Positions 33,682 to 41,797 of a stretch of 42,938 nucleotides of DNA are shown here, piece by piece. Made by a program: the position numbers and the translations under genes. The DNA comes from an uncultured Clostridia bacterium (GTDB taxonomy: Bacteria; Bacillota; Clostridia; Christensenellales; Borkfalkiaceae). The stretch is from assembly GCA_944372525.1 (NCBI GenBank), contig CALVZL010000016.1, positions 1-42,938 on the forward strand. The letters run 5' to 3'. The stretch's first letter is position 1. The number at the start of each line of letters is the position of its first letter. The notes under the pieces were generated by a model that did not search any database, had not been told where the DNA came from, and saw only the letters and a list, made by a program, of their open reading frames with translations.

Positions 33682-34753
33682 GACAATGCTCCTTTTCAAA
33701 GGTTTTCATATATGCCGCAAGTGCCTGCACGCCTTCGATCGGCATGGCGTTATAGACAGAGGCGCGCATGCCGCCGACGAGTCGGTGTCCTTTGAGCGAA
33801 ACGAGTCCGCGTGCTTCTGCGCCCTTGAGGAAGGCGGCGTCCAGCTCTTTGGAAGGGGTCGTAAAGGGGACGTTCATAATCGAACGATCCTTTTTGCATA
33901 CTTCGTTGCGGTAGAAAGAAGAGTTGTCGATCAGGTCATAGAGCAAAGAAGCCTTGTATTCGTTGATCTGCTCGATCGCTTCAATTCCGCCTTTTGCGGC
34001 AAGTTCGCGAAGAACAAGCACCGCCATGTAGATGGAAAAGCAGGGCGGCGTATTGTAGAGGCTCTTGTTTTCGTCCTGCACTTTCCAGCGCAGCATTGTG
34101 GGACAGACGGGAAGGGGGTCCGAGATCAGCGAACGCTTTGCGATGACGATGGTGACCCCTGCGGGTGCAAGATTTTTTTGCGCGCCGGCATAGATGACGC
34201 CGAATTTGCTCACGTCGATGACACGGGAAAGAAGATCGGAGGACATGTCGGCAACGAGAGGTGCCTCCGTCTGCGGAAATTTTGTATAACGAGTGCCGAA
34301 GATGGTGTTGTTCGAGCAGATGTGAACGTAGTCTGTTCCGTTTCGGTAGGGAACAGCGTCCGGATCGGGAATATAAGTATAGTTTCTGTCTTCGGAAGAG
34401 GCAATTTTTGCCGCGTCGCCGTAGAGCAATCCTTCCTGATATGCTTTCTTGGCAAAATTCCCCGTGACGAGATAGTCCGCCTTTTTTTTGTGCATGAGAT
34501 TCAGGGGAACGGCGGCAAATTGCGTGCTTGCACCGCCCTGCACGAAGATCACGGCGTAGTCATCGGGAATGCGGAGCAAGTTCCGAAGCAATGCTTCGCC
34601 CTCTGAAACGATTTCTTCGAATTTCGGATTGCGGTGCGAGATCTCGGTAACGGACATTCCCGTTCCCGAAAAATCCAAAAATTCCCGCTGTGCAGCGGCG
34701 AGAACGCTCTCCGGCAGCATGGAAGGCCCTGCAGAAAAATTGTAAACGCGCAT
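33662..34753 (-). CDS. serC: Phosphoserine aminotransferase SerC
   Basis: SerC converts 3-phosphohydroxypyruvate to phosphoserine, using PLP and glutamate. The start YNFSAGPSMLPE, the PLP-lysine motif YAGAQKNLAPAGV, and TPPCFSIY are diagnostic. The length is 363 residues from the ATG at 34753, which has a TCGGAGGAA site. The open frame back to 34843 lies in AT-rich DNA that carries the promoter, so it is not coding. The end overlaps the serA start by 20 bases. A phosphoserine phosphatase (third step) is not in the window. Confidence 0.95.
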   Translation of the reverse strand: MRVYNFSAGPSMLPESVLAAAQREFLDFSGTGMSVTEISHRNPKFEEIVSEGEALLRNLLRIPDDYAVIFVQGGASTQFAAVPLNLMHKKKADYLVTGNFAKKAYQEGLLYGDAAKIASSEDRNYTYIPDPDAVPYRNGTDYVHICSNNTIFGTRYTKFPQTEAPLVADMSSDLLSRVIDVSKFGVIYAGAQKNLAPAGVTIVIAKRSLISDPLPVCPTMLRWKVQDENKSLYNTPPCFSIYMAVLVLRELAAKGGIEAIEQINEYKASLLYDLIDNSSFYRNEVCKKDRSIMNVPFTTPSKELDAAFLKGAEARGLVSLKGHRLVGGMRASVYNAMPIEGVQALAAYMKTFEKEHCHENFET

Positions 34754-34814
34754 ATATTTCCTCCGAAATATTAAATTATGCAGTATATACCAAACTATAT
34801 ACAACCATAACATT

Positions 34815-34843
34815 ATTATATACATTACCTGCCGAATTTGCAA
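34815..34843 (-). promoter_or_regulatory. Promoter of serC-serA with heptamer repeats
   Basis: On the minus strand, TTGCAA (34838-34843) and TATAAT (34815-34820) are 17 bp apart. Three copies of GTATATA on this strand (34784-34790, 34796-34802, 34817-34823 in plus coordinates as TATATAC) overlap the -10 or lie just after the start, in the place of a repressor site. Confidence 0.75.
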
Positions 34844-34913
34844 GCATTTTTCTCTTTTTTTCTGAAAAAGCGGAAAAAAAGGGGCGGAACGGATAAAAAA
34901 GAGAAAAAAAATA

Positions 34914-34942
34914 TTTACTTTTTCTGCAATTTGGTGTAAAAT
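34914..34942 (+). promoter_or_regulatory. Promoter of the RNase J operon
   Basis: TTTACT (34914-34919) and TAAAAT (34937-34942) are 17 bp apart. It leaves a leader of about 158 bases before the TTG start at 35107. Confidence 0.65.
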
Positions 34943-35050
34943 AAAGAAAAAGAACGGTCATATCTTATTTAGAACGGAAAACCGCGCCCTGTTCGGGTAG
35001 ATCGGTTTAAAAGATAAAATGAAAATTTGTTGTCCGCATCGGATGGCGAA

Positions 35051-35073
35051 AGAGAGCTGCGGCTCTCTGTTTT
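35051..35073 (+). promoter_or_regulatory. Hairpin with U-run in the RNase J leader
   Basis: A perfect 7-bp stem (35051-35057 with 35062-35068) with a TGCG loop is followed by GTTTTG, resembling a weak terminator or attenuator 34 bases before the start codon. Confidence 0.5.
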
Positions 35074-35106
35074 GTCGTGGTCTTGCGGAAAAAGAAGGAG
35101 TGCTTT

Positions 35107-37161
35107 TTGGAGAACAGAAAAAAAGAGAAGAAGGACGGAACTCACACGGAGGCAAAAAATGCGATCGAGCTTGCGATCCTCAACGGAATTGAGGCATATA
35201 ACCGAGAGCAGGCGAAAAAGGCGGCGGGAGAGTCTGCGGCTTCCGAGAAGGGAACTCTGAAGGAAAACAGAGGGAAGCGCGGCGGAGATAAGGCGTTTTC
35301 CCGCGAAGCGATGGCGGAGGCGCATCAGCCGCACAGAAATTCCCGGGCAAAGGGAAAGGGAACAAAGATTCCGGAGGCGAGCGACGGGCTCAAAGAGGAG
35401 CCGCGGGCACAGCGGTCTGCGAAATTGCAGGGAAAAGGGAAAAGATCGTCTGCGGAAGAGGGAAAAAACAAGCGGGCCGCGGCGGAGACGACGCAGGAAA
35501 AACGCGGAAAAAAGAAACCGGTCAGAATTCTTTTCTTCGGCGGCGTGGGCGAGATCGGGAAGAACATGACGGCGATCGAATACGGCAGCGACATCATCGT
35601 CATCGACGCCGGGATCATTTTCCCCACGGAGGAGATGCCGGGGATCGATTTGGTCTTTCCGGACATCACCTATCTGGTCAAAAACAAAAACAAGATCCGC
35701 GGCGTCTTTTTAACGCACGGGCACGAAGATCATATCGGCGGCGTTCCCTATCTCATGAAGGAGATCAATCCGAATACGCCGATCTACGGAACGAAACTCA
35801 CACTTGCGCTCATGGACAACAAGCTGCGGGAGCATCGTCTCAACGGACTGACCGAGCTGACTGTTGCGCCGAAAGATCGGGTCAAGGCGGGGTGTTTTGC
35901 GGTCAATTTCGTCAATGTCAATCATTCGATCGCCGGCGCGCTCGCGCTTGCTATTGAGACGCCGTACGGCATCATCTTCCACAGCGGGGACTTTAAGATC
36001 GATCTCACTCCCGTGGCGGGGAAGCCGATCGATCTTGCGGAGATCGCCGAATACGGCAAGCGCGGCGTGCTGTTGTATTTGGGTGAGTCGACCAACATCG
36101 AACGCCCCGGATATACAATGAGCGAAAAAGTCGTCGGGACGACGCTGGAGCATCTCTTTGCAGAAAATGCGGACCGAAGGCTGATTATCGCTACCTTTGC
36201 GTCCAATGTCCACAGACTGCAGCAGATTATCGACATTGCCGTCAAATACCGTCGGAGAGTCGCGCTCTCCGGACGGAGTATGTTCAACGTCGTGGAGGCG
36301 GCGCTCAAGATCGGAGAGCTGATCATTCCGGAGGGAGTGCTCGTCGACGTGGAAAAGGCGAAGAACTATTTCGATCGGGAGATCGTCATTGTTTCCACGG
36401 GCTCGCAGGGAGAGCCGATGAGTGCGCTGACCCGCATGGCGGCAGGGGAATTCAATAAGGTGACGATCGGTTCCAACGATACGATCATCATTTCCGCAAG
36501 CCCCATCCCGGGCAACGAGCGCATGATCTACCGCGTCATCAACAATCTCTATAAAAAGGGCGCAGAAGTCGTGTACGAATCTCTGGAAAAGATCCATGTT
36601 TCGGGGCATGCCTGCCAGGAAGAGCACAAGATCATGCATGCTCTGTTGCAACCGAAATTTTTCATCCCCGTTCACGGAGAATACCGTCATCTCAAACGGC
36701 ATGCTCTGTTGGCGGAGGAGATGGGGATGTCCGCATCCCGCATCTTGATTCCGGATATCGGATCCTGTGCGGAAGTGACGGATGAGGCGCTTCGCCGCGG
36801 CGAGAATTTTCCTGCGGGCGCACGGCTCATCGACGGAGAGGGATTCGAGGACTACGGGACGAGCGAGGTCATGAAGGACAGGCTCAGAATGTCGAGCGAG
36901 GGCGTCTTTGTCGTGAGCTTTGCGCTCTCCGACGGCGTTTTGCTCGGAGAACCGATTATAGAGAGCTATGGGTTTGTGCTTTCCGACGGGCGCGATGATC
37001 TGCGCGCGCTGAAGGACGTCGTGGAAAAGACGATCGAGAGCGCGGGTGCCAAGACAGGCAGGGAAGAATTGGCCGCGGCGATCCGCCGTGCGATGAAGAA
37101 TTATCTGTTCAAGAAGACCAGGCAGTCGCCGATGATCATTCCCGTCATTCAGCAGCTGTGA
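35107..37161 (+). CDS. rnj: Ribonuclease J with long charged N-terminal extension
   Basis: RNase J is a metallo-beta-lactamase/beta-CASP nuclease that degrades mRNA (5' to 3' and endonucleolytic) and processes rRNA. The metal motif HGHEDH is at residues 204-209, and later motifs SGRSMFNV, STGSQGEPMSALTRMA and the C-terminal domain complete it. A GTG at 35077 is possible, but the TTG at 35107 has AAGGAG six bases before it and is the better start (684 residues). The first 130 residues are highly charged, repetitive in Lys, Arg, Glu, Ala and Gly, and have no counterpart in standard RNase J (about 555 residues). The extension could bind RNA or partners. The same unit continues with four genes. 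Confidence 0.92.
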   Translation: MENRKKEKKDGTHTEAKNAIELAILNGIEAYNREQAKKAAGESAASEKGTLKENRGKRGGDKAFSREAMAEAHQPHRNSRAKGKGTKIPEASDGLKEEPRAQRSAKLQGKGKRSSAEEGKNKRAAAETTQEKRGKKKPVRILFFGGVGEIGKNMTAIEYGSDIIVIDAGIIFPTEEMPGIDLVFPDITYLVKNKNKIRGVFLTHGHEDHIGGVPYLMKEINPNTPIYGTKLTLALMDNKLREHRLNGLTELTVAPKDRVKAGCFAVNFVNVNHSIAGALALAIETPYGIIFHSGDFKIDLTPVAGKPIDLAEIAEYGKRGVLLYLGESTNIERPGYTMSEKVVGTTLEHLFAENADRRLIIATFASNVHRLQQIIDIAVKYRRRVALSGRSMFNVVEAALKIGELIIPEGVLVDVEKAKNYFDREIVIVSTGSQGEPMSALTRMAAGEFNKVTIGSNDTIIISASPIPGNERMIYRVINNLYKKGAEVVYESLEKIHVSGHACQEEHKIMHALLQPKFFIPVHGEYRHLKRHALLAEEMGMSASRILIPDIGSCAEVTDEALRRGENFPAGARLIDGEGFEDYGTSEVMKDRLRMSSEGVFVVSFALSDGVLLGEPIIESYGFVLSDGRDDLRALKDVVEKTIESAGAKTGREELAAAIRRAMKNYLFKKTRQSPMIIPVIQQL

Positions 37162-37207
37162 GAGCGGACCGCCCTGCGCGGTTTTTACGAAATAGGTGGA
37201 GAAAGAG

Positions 37208-37879
37208 ATGAAAAAGAACGGTCTATGGATTGTGTTTGTATGCGGTCTTTGGTTGGCAACGGCGGGACTTCTCGGCGTGGGGATCTATTTCTTCGCGGAC
37301 GGCAGGATTGTTTCGGGTGTTGTTGCGCTTGCGGCGGCGGTGATCGCGCTGTATTTCGCCCTCTTTTTCGTCTATCAGAAGCGCCGCGTTTCCTCCTTTT
37401 TGGCTGCGGTCGGGGCAAAAGATTACGAGCGCGCGCGCGAAATTGCCGAACGAACCGCCGACAGCCATCTGATCTTTTATCCGCTGATGCGTCTGGATTC
37501 CCTGCAGATGCGCCTGAATGCCGCAATGGCACTGGATGATCTGGATAAGGCGGCGGACATGATCGCGGCCATTCGCCACAACGGCGGCTATGCATGGCGC
37601 TATCGGACGGCATATTTTCACATTCTGATTCTTCTCGATCGGGAGGAATACGCGGAGGCGCGCAAAGAATATGCGGATTTCCGTGCCGACAATCATGATG
37701 TCGAGCTCTATCGGCCGCAGATCGAGGTGCTGGAAGCTGTTTTTTCACGGCTGTTCCTGCGTGACGATCTGCCGCTTCCCGATGCGGTGCTGACCTCTTC
37801 TTTGCCCGTGGTGCAGCGCATTCTGGGCAGACATTTCGATCGGGAAGCGCAGCGGCAGCCCGACGATGATTGGGACTGA
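37208..37879 (+). CDS. Membrane-anchored TPR-like protein of unknown function
   Basis: A 223-residue protein has two hydrophobic helices (about 5-30 and 35-57) followed by an alpha-helical soluble part (60-200). That part has repeated Ala and amphipathic helices, like TPR (KDYERAREIAE, DDLDKAADMIAAI, EEYAEARKEYADF). The protein would lie on the inner face of the membrane. The ATG at 37208 has GGTGGAGAAAGAG before it. The gene follows RNase J by 46 bases and overlaps or adjoins trmR. I know no family name. Confidence 0.7.
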   Translation: MKKNGLWIVFVCGLWLATAGLLGVGIYFFADGRIVSGVVALAAAVIALYFALFFVYQKRRVSSFLAAVGAKDYERAREIAERTADSHLIFYPLMRLDSLQMRLNAAMALDDLDKAADMIAAIRHNGGYAWRYRTAYFHILILLDREEYAEARKEYADFRADNHDVELYRPQIEVLEAVFSRLFLRDDLPLPDAVLTSSLPVVQRILGRHFDREAQRQPDDDWD

Positions 37880-37886
37880 GGCGGGA

Positions 37887-38495
37887 ATGGCGGAATTGTT
37901 GCGGGTGAAGAGATTGGACGAGCGGCTGCTCGCGCTGAGGGAGCGGGCGAAAGCGGGGCGCGATCCGACGGCAACGGACGAAACGCTGGAATGCCTGCTT
38001 GAGCACATTGAACGAGAACCGCCCGCAAGGATTTTGGAAATCGGGGCGGGTGAGGGGCTGACCTCCTGTGCCTTGCTGCTCTTCTCCGCGGCGGAACTGA
38101 CCGCGATCGAGGCGGACCCGCTCCGCGCGGCGCGCGCGAGAGAGAACTTTGAGCGTTTCGGATTGTCCGAACGCGCGGTGCTGTATGAGGGCGACGCGGG
38201 GGAGATCCTTCCTCTGCTCGGGGGAGAGTACGGGCTGATCTTTTTGGACGGACCCAAAGCTCAGTACAGGCGGTATCTGCCCGATCTGAAACGCCTGCTC
38301 CGGCGGGGCGGCGTTCTCTTTTCCGACGACGTTCTGCTCTTCGGCTGGGGAAGCGGCGCGGCTCCGATTCCTTCGAAGCGCAGGATGCTCGCCGCACATA
38401 TTCAGGAATATCTCCGCCTGCTGCAAGCCGATCCCGAGCTGTCGACGGAAATTCTTCCAATCGGCGAAGGATTGGCGGTCAGTACGCGCCTCTGA
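37887..38495 (+). CDS. trmR: tRNA 5-hydroxyuridine methyltransferase TrmR
   Basis: TrmR (YrrM) methylates 5-hydroxyuridine at position 34 of certain tRNAs to 5-methoxyuridine, using SAM. The 202-residue protein has the class I methyltransferase motif LEIGAGEGLT and the acidic motif FLDGPKAQYRRYL. GGVLFSDDVLLFG and ILPIGEGLAVS at the end match the family closely. ATG 37887 has GAGGC five bases before it; an in-frame ATG at 37866 overlaps the upstream gene by 14 bases and is an alternative. The neighbour trhP makes its substrate, as in the yrrM-yrrN-yrrO cluster of Bacillus. Confidence 0.88.
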   Translation: MAELLRVKRLDERLLALRERAKAGRDPTATDETLECLLEHIEREPPARILEIGAGEGLTSCALLLFSAAELTAIEADPLRAARARENFERFGLSERAVLYEGDAGEILPLLGGEYGLIFLDGPKAQYRRYLPDLKRLLRRGGVLFSDDVLLFGWGSGAAPIPSKRRMLAAHIQEYLRLLQADPELSTEILPIGEGLAVSTRL

Positions 38496-38520
38496 GCGGG
38501 GCGGCGGACAAGGAGCACAT

Positions 38521-39726
38521 GTGAACGGCTGTGAACTGCTCGCTCCCGCGGGCAATCTTCAAAAACTCAAACTTGCCGTATATTTCGGTGCGGATGCCGT
38601 CTATCTGGGCGGGAAGGCATTTTCTCTGCGCTCGTTTGCGGATAATTTCACGCGCGAGGAGCTGTCGGAGGCGTTGACGTATGCGCACGGGCGTGGAAAG
38701 AAAGTCTATGTCACCGTCAATGTCTTTGCAAAAAACGATGACTTCGGCGCGCTCGGCGAATATCTCTGTTTTCTCGAGGACGCGGGCGCGGATGCCGTCA
38801 TTCTTTCCGATCTGGGCGTTTTGCGCCTCTGCAGACGGGTCGCGCCCCGTCTTGCGGTGCATATTTCCACACAGGCGAATACGCTGAACGCGGAGGCGGC
38901 GGCAATGTGGCAGGAATTGGGCGCCCGCCGCGTCGTGCTTGCACGGGAGCTCTCTTTGAGCGAGATCGCGCGCATCCATGCGGAAAATCCGACTTTGGAG
39001 CTGGAGGCATTCGTACACGGCGCCATGTGTATTTCGTATAGCGGAAGATGTCTTCTCTCCGATTATCTCGACGGACGTTCTTCCAACCGCGGAGCCTGCG
39101 TGCAGGCATGCCGCTGGAATTACCGCATTCAGTCCGCGGAGCGGGAGAGTGGAGAATGGCTGGATCTGGAAGAGGATGAAAGGGGAAGTTATTTGCTCAA
39201 CAGCAAAGATCTGAACATGAGCGGATATCTTCGCGAGATGGCGGAGGCGGGGATTTGTTCCTTCAAAATCGAAGGCAGGATGAAGAGCGAATACTATCTC
39301 GCGACGGTCATCAACGCCTATCGGCGGATTTTGAACGGAGGCGATCGGAAAGCAATGCAGGGTGAGCTGTCCTGCGCGGCACATCGGGAATACACGACGG
39401 CGTATGCGTTCGGGAGAAGGGGCGATACGGTCAGTTATGAAAATTCGCAGACGCGCGGAAGCTGCGAATATATTGCCAACGTGCTCTCTTGTTCGGACAG
39501 ACGGGTGACGGTAGAAATGCGTAACCGCTTTTTCGAAGGCGAGACGCTGGAGGTGCTCTCTCCCGGGGAGATGTTCGGGAAAGAGGTTCGTGTCGCGGAT
39601 TTGCGGGACGGTGCGGATGAACGCTGCACGGATGCCCTGAAAGTACAGGAACATTATTCTTTTTCCTGTGAATTGCCTCTGCGCGCGGGCGATCTTCTGC
39701 GTCGGAGAAGGAAGGAAACAATATGA
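38521..39726 (+). CDS. trhP: U32-family tRNA uridine hydroxylase TrhP
   Basis: Proteins of the U32 family were first annotated as collagenases; TrhP (YegQ/YrrN/YrrO) instead hydroxylates U34 of tRNA using prephenate. The 401-residue product has the family start ELLAPAGNLQKLKLAVYFGADAVYLGG and the cysteine signature EAFVHGAMCISYSGRCLLSDY, followed by SNRGACVQACRW, where the iron-sulfur cysteines lie. The end resembles the TrhP beta-barrel domain. The start codon is GTG at 38521, with AAGGAG about nine bases upstream (38510). It starts 25 bases after trmR and overlaps the next gene by four bases. Bacillus has two such proteins; only one is visible in this window. Confidence 0.88.
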   Translation: MNGCELLAPAGNLQKLKLAVYFGADAVYLGGKAFSLRSFADNFTREELSEALTYAHGRGKKVYVTVNVFAKNDDFGALGEYLCFLEDAGADAVILSDLGVLRLCRRVAPRLAVHISTQANTLNAEAAAMWQELGARRVVLARELSLSEIARIHAENPTLELEAFVHGAMCISYSGRCLLSDYLDGRSSNRGACVQACRWNYRIQSAERESGEWLDLEEDERGSYLLNSKDLNMSGYLREMAEAGICSFKIEGRMKSEYYLATVINAYRRILNGGDRKAMQGELSCAAHREYTTAYAFGRRGDTVSYENSQTRGSCEYIANVLSCSDRRVTVEMRNRFFEGETLEVLSPGEMFGKEVRVADLRDGADERCTDALKVQEHYSFSCELPLRAGDLLRRRRKETI

Positions 39727-40628
39727 AATGCCTGTTTCTCTATAATCCGAACGGCGGAAGAGGCACGGTCACGCACAAACTTCGATATGTCGGCAGGAGA
39801 CTGAAAAAGAAATACGACGAGGTCACGATCTGCGGAACCCGAGACGCGAAAGATTTGGAACAAAAGGTGCGTGAAGGGGCGTCGCAATACGATGCGATCG
39901 TCTTTTCCGGAGGCGACGGTACGTTCAACAATGTATTGCACGGTGCGGAGGGAACGAATGTGCAACTCGGATATCTTCCGACGGGGACAGTTAACGACGT
40001 TGCGCGTTCGCTCGGGATTCCGCGTTCCGTGCGCGGCGCGTTGCGCGTCGTTCTGAAAGGGAGATCGGAGCGGCTTGACTGCATTCGCGTCGGAGAAGAC
40101 CGTTACGCAATGTATATCGCGGGCGCCGGTGCGTTTACAAGCGCGACATATCAGACGCCGCAATACAGTAAACGCACGTTCGGCGCGTTGGCATATGCCT
40201 TTGAAGGCGTCCGCCATCATATGAAATTGCCCGTGTTTCCGCTCAGGATCGTCTGCGGAACCCAACGGTTGGAGACGGATGCGGTTCTTATTTTCGTACT
40301 CAACGGACGCTCGGTCGCCGGATTTCCCATCAATCGGAGCGGAAGCATGCGGGACGGCGAGTTGGAGCTTGTCGTGATCAAACAGGTGAGCCGCCCTAAT
40401 TTTTTGCAGAAACTGGGAAAATATTTTTCGGTTGCATCGCTGTTTTTGTTTGGGTGCAGGGTGCGCAAGCGAGATATCGTCTACATGAGAGGAAAACGGT
40501 TTGAGATCGGGACGGGCGGAAATGTCGTTTGGGATTTTGACGGCGAAGAAGGAACGCGCGGGAGTGTGGTGCTGGAAGTTCTTTCGAAGCAGGTCCGCCT
40601 CTTTGTTCCGGGCAGAAAAAAAATATAA
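39723..40628 (+). CDS. Diacylglycerol kinase-like lipid kinase
   Basis: This 301-residue kinase of the DagK/BmrU/YegS family phosphorylates a lipid, most likely diacylglycerol or undecaprenol. The signature GGDGTFNNVLHG (at about 61), the PTGTVNDVARSLG motif, and the later DGEL(E)L segment are all present. The ATG overlaps the trhP stop by four bases, so they are coupled. Exact lipid substrate is uncertain. It ends the unit that begins with RNase J. Confidence 0.9.
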   Translation: MKCLFLYNPNGGRGTVTHKLRYVGRRLKKKYDEVTICGTRDAKDLEQKVREGASQYDAIVFSGGDGTFNNVLHGAEGTNVQLGYLPTGTVNDVARSLGIPRSVRGALRVVLKGRSERLDCIRVGEDRYAMYIAGAGAFTSATYQTPQYSKRTFGALAYAFEGVRHHMKLPVFPLRIVCGTQRLETDAVLIFVLNGRSVAGFPINRSGSMRDGELELVVIKQVSRPNFLQKLGKYFSVASLFLFGCRVRKRDIVYMRGKRFEIGTGGNVVWDFDGEEGTRGSVVLEVLSKQVRLFVPGRKKI

Positions 40629-40646
40629 AATTCCGTGTAAAATCGC

Positions 40647-40675
40647 TTGCTTTTTTCCTCGTCTTTTTTTATAAT
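40647..40675 (+). promoter_or_regulatory. Promoter of tRNA-Thr
   Basis: TTGCTT (40647-40652) and TATAAT (40670-40675) are 17 bp apart and lie 48 bases before the tRNA. Confidence 0.85.
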
Positions 40676-40722
40676 GATACAGGATCTGAAGCGGCGAAGG
40701 GGGATTTTGCCGCAAAACAACT

Positions 40723-40798
40723 GCTACTGTGGCTCAGTCGGTAGAGCAGCTGATTCGTAATCAGCAGGTCGCCGGTTCAAGTCCGGCCAGTAGCTCCA
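40723..40798 (+). tRNA. tRNA-Thr (anticodon CGT)
   Basis: This is a complete cloverleaf of 76 bases: acceptor stem GCTACTG/CAGTAGC, D-arm GCTC/GAGC, anticodon stem GCTGA/TCAGC, anticodon loop TTCGTAA (anticodon CGT at 40756-40758, reading ACG), T-arm with TTCAAGT. The 3' CCA (40796-40798) is encoded. A promoter and terminator flank it. The core genome ends here, and the DNA becomes AT-rich further on. Confidence 0.97.
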
Positions 40799-40825
40799 TG
40801 ATTGCAGACGAAAAGGCTGCAAGAC

Positions 40826-40866
40826 AAAAAAGCCACGAAAAACGTATTGTTTTTCGTGGCTTTTTT
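40826..40866 (+). terminator. Terminator after tRNA-Thr
   Basis: A perfect 18-bp stem (40826-40843 with 40849-40866) has a GTATT loop; its right arm ends in six T. It sits 28 bases after the tRNA. Confidence 0.93.
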
Positions 40867-40998
40867 GCTGTTTTAGCGGCGAAAACGAGCATTGATGCAA
40901 AGTTAAGTAAAGATAATATTTTATGGCTGTTTTTTCGTAATTTATCAGAAAAACAGGATTTGAACTATCGACATCTGTGCGACAATTCGGATATATAG

Positions 40999-41370
40999 CG
41001 GAAAACGACTAATGTTGAGACGTTGGCTTTCCTTTCCAAAAAATCGGATAGTCATATCAACGTTGATATAGAGTTCGGTGAAGTGGAGTGTCAGCTCTCT
41101 TTGAAAGAAGTGGAAAAGAAAGCGGAAGCGCGCAAACCGAAGGGAAAAGCGACCCATAAGATGATACAACAATATATAGAAGAGAATTACGGTTTTAAGG
41201 TGTATACTGCGTACATTGTGGAAATAAAACGAAGTTTAAGTCTGCCGACGTATGACGCTCCCAATGCTGTGGAGGAACTGAAACATCCGCGGCCGCATCC
41301 TACACAGCATATGGTAGTGGAAATCAAGGAAAAATCGGCACATTTTGATCTCATCAATGAAAGCGTATGA
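40999..41370 (+). pseudogene. 3' remnant of an RlmD/RumA-like 23S rRNA methyltransferase
   Basis: The frame opens after a TAG (40996-40998) and reads TTNVETLAFLSKK, which matches the end of 23S rRNA m5U methyltransferases (T-x-H-V-E-T-x-x-L-L-S). It continues into the extension typical of the clostridial form (LKEVEKKAEARKPKGKAT..., YDAPNAVEELKHPRPHPT). The catalytic domain is missing. The end is diverged from the usual EAIKDALKHF form. So this is a 5'-truncated copy of about 120 codons. TTG at 41023 is the only start-like codon, so it is probably not expressed as an enzyme. Confidence 0.65.
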
Positions 41371-41379
41371 AATCCCGAT

Positions 41380-41428
41380 ATAACGATTCCCGCCCGTGAC
41401 GTAAGTTGCCATGGGCGGGAATCGTTAT
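41380..41428. repeat. 16-bp inverted repeat just after the rlmD remnant
   Basis: Arms 41380-41395 and 41413-41428 are perfect 16-bp inverted repeats around a 17-base loop; there is no T-run. It may be a terminator, a mobile-element end or a bidirectional hairpin. Confidence 0.7.
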
Positions 41429-41627
41429 GTTATAATCGAGAATTTTAGCTTTTCGTGTTAAGGCTGATATAATCAGAGGCTGATTATAAGCGAGGATTAG
41501 AAATAACCGTTACGCATCGCTGACAATAAAAAACAAGTATTTTATATTCAAAACTAAAAATTGAAGAGACATTTGGGCGCACGAATAACGTGACGGCAAC
41601 GGATACGCTCTTTGATGGAGAATAAAC

Positions 41628-41777
41628 ATGAGAAAACATTGTTCTGCGGAAAAAGCGGCAGTCGTTGCCTAATCGGCGCAGCTGGGACAGCTCTGCGCCG
41701 CCGCACTCGTCTGTGGCAAGTACACGCCACGGTGCCAAAGTGGTTTATTTGAACGAAACATAACTCTGAAAGTGTAA
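41628..41777 (+). pseudogene. Small frame broken by an in-frame stop
   Basis: An ATG with GGAG upstream starts a 14-codon frame ended by TAA at 41670. The same frame continues open for 34 more codons to 41777 (including CGKYTPRCQSGLF). It may be a disrupted 50-residue protein, or chance. No family recognised. Confidence 0.25.
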
Positions 41778-41797
41778 TACATACTAAAAGTCAACTC

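Larger units (their letters stand above)
34754..35106. other. AT-rich divergent regulatory stretch between serC and rnjA
   Basis: This 353-base gap holds the serC promoter (minus), three TATATAC heptamers, an A/T-rich region (34841-34940), the rnjA promoter (plus) and the rnjA leader with a hairpin. No gene of size is seen; a 57-codon frame at 35019 overlapping the rnjA start in another frame has no ribosome site. Confidence 0.7.

Noticed and set aside
35019-35192. A 57-codon Cys-containing frame overlapping the RNase J start
   Set aside because: No ribosome site precedes its ATG, and it lies within the leader hairpin and the RNase J coding sequence in another frame.
40729-40998. An 89-codon frame running through tRNA-Thr
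   Set aside because: It reads through the tRNA (AQSVEQLIRNQQVAGSSPAS is the usual false translation of a tRNA) and its terminator, and it has no ribosome site.
41484-41738. An 84-codon frame on the minus strand in the island
   Set aside because: It lies over a plus-strand frame and a promoter-rich region, has no ribosome site and no recognised similarity.
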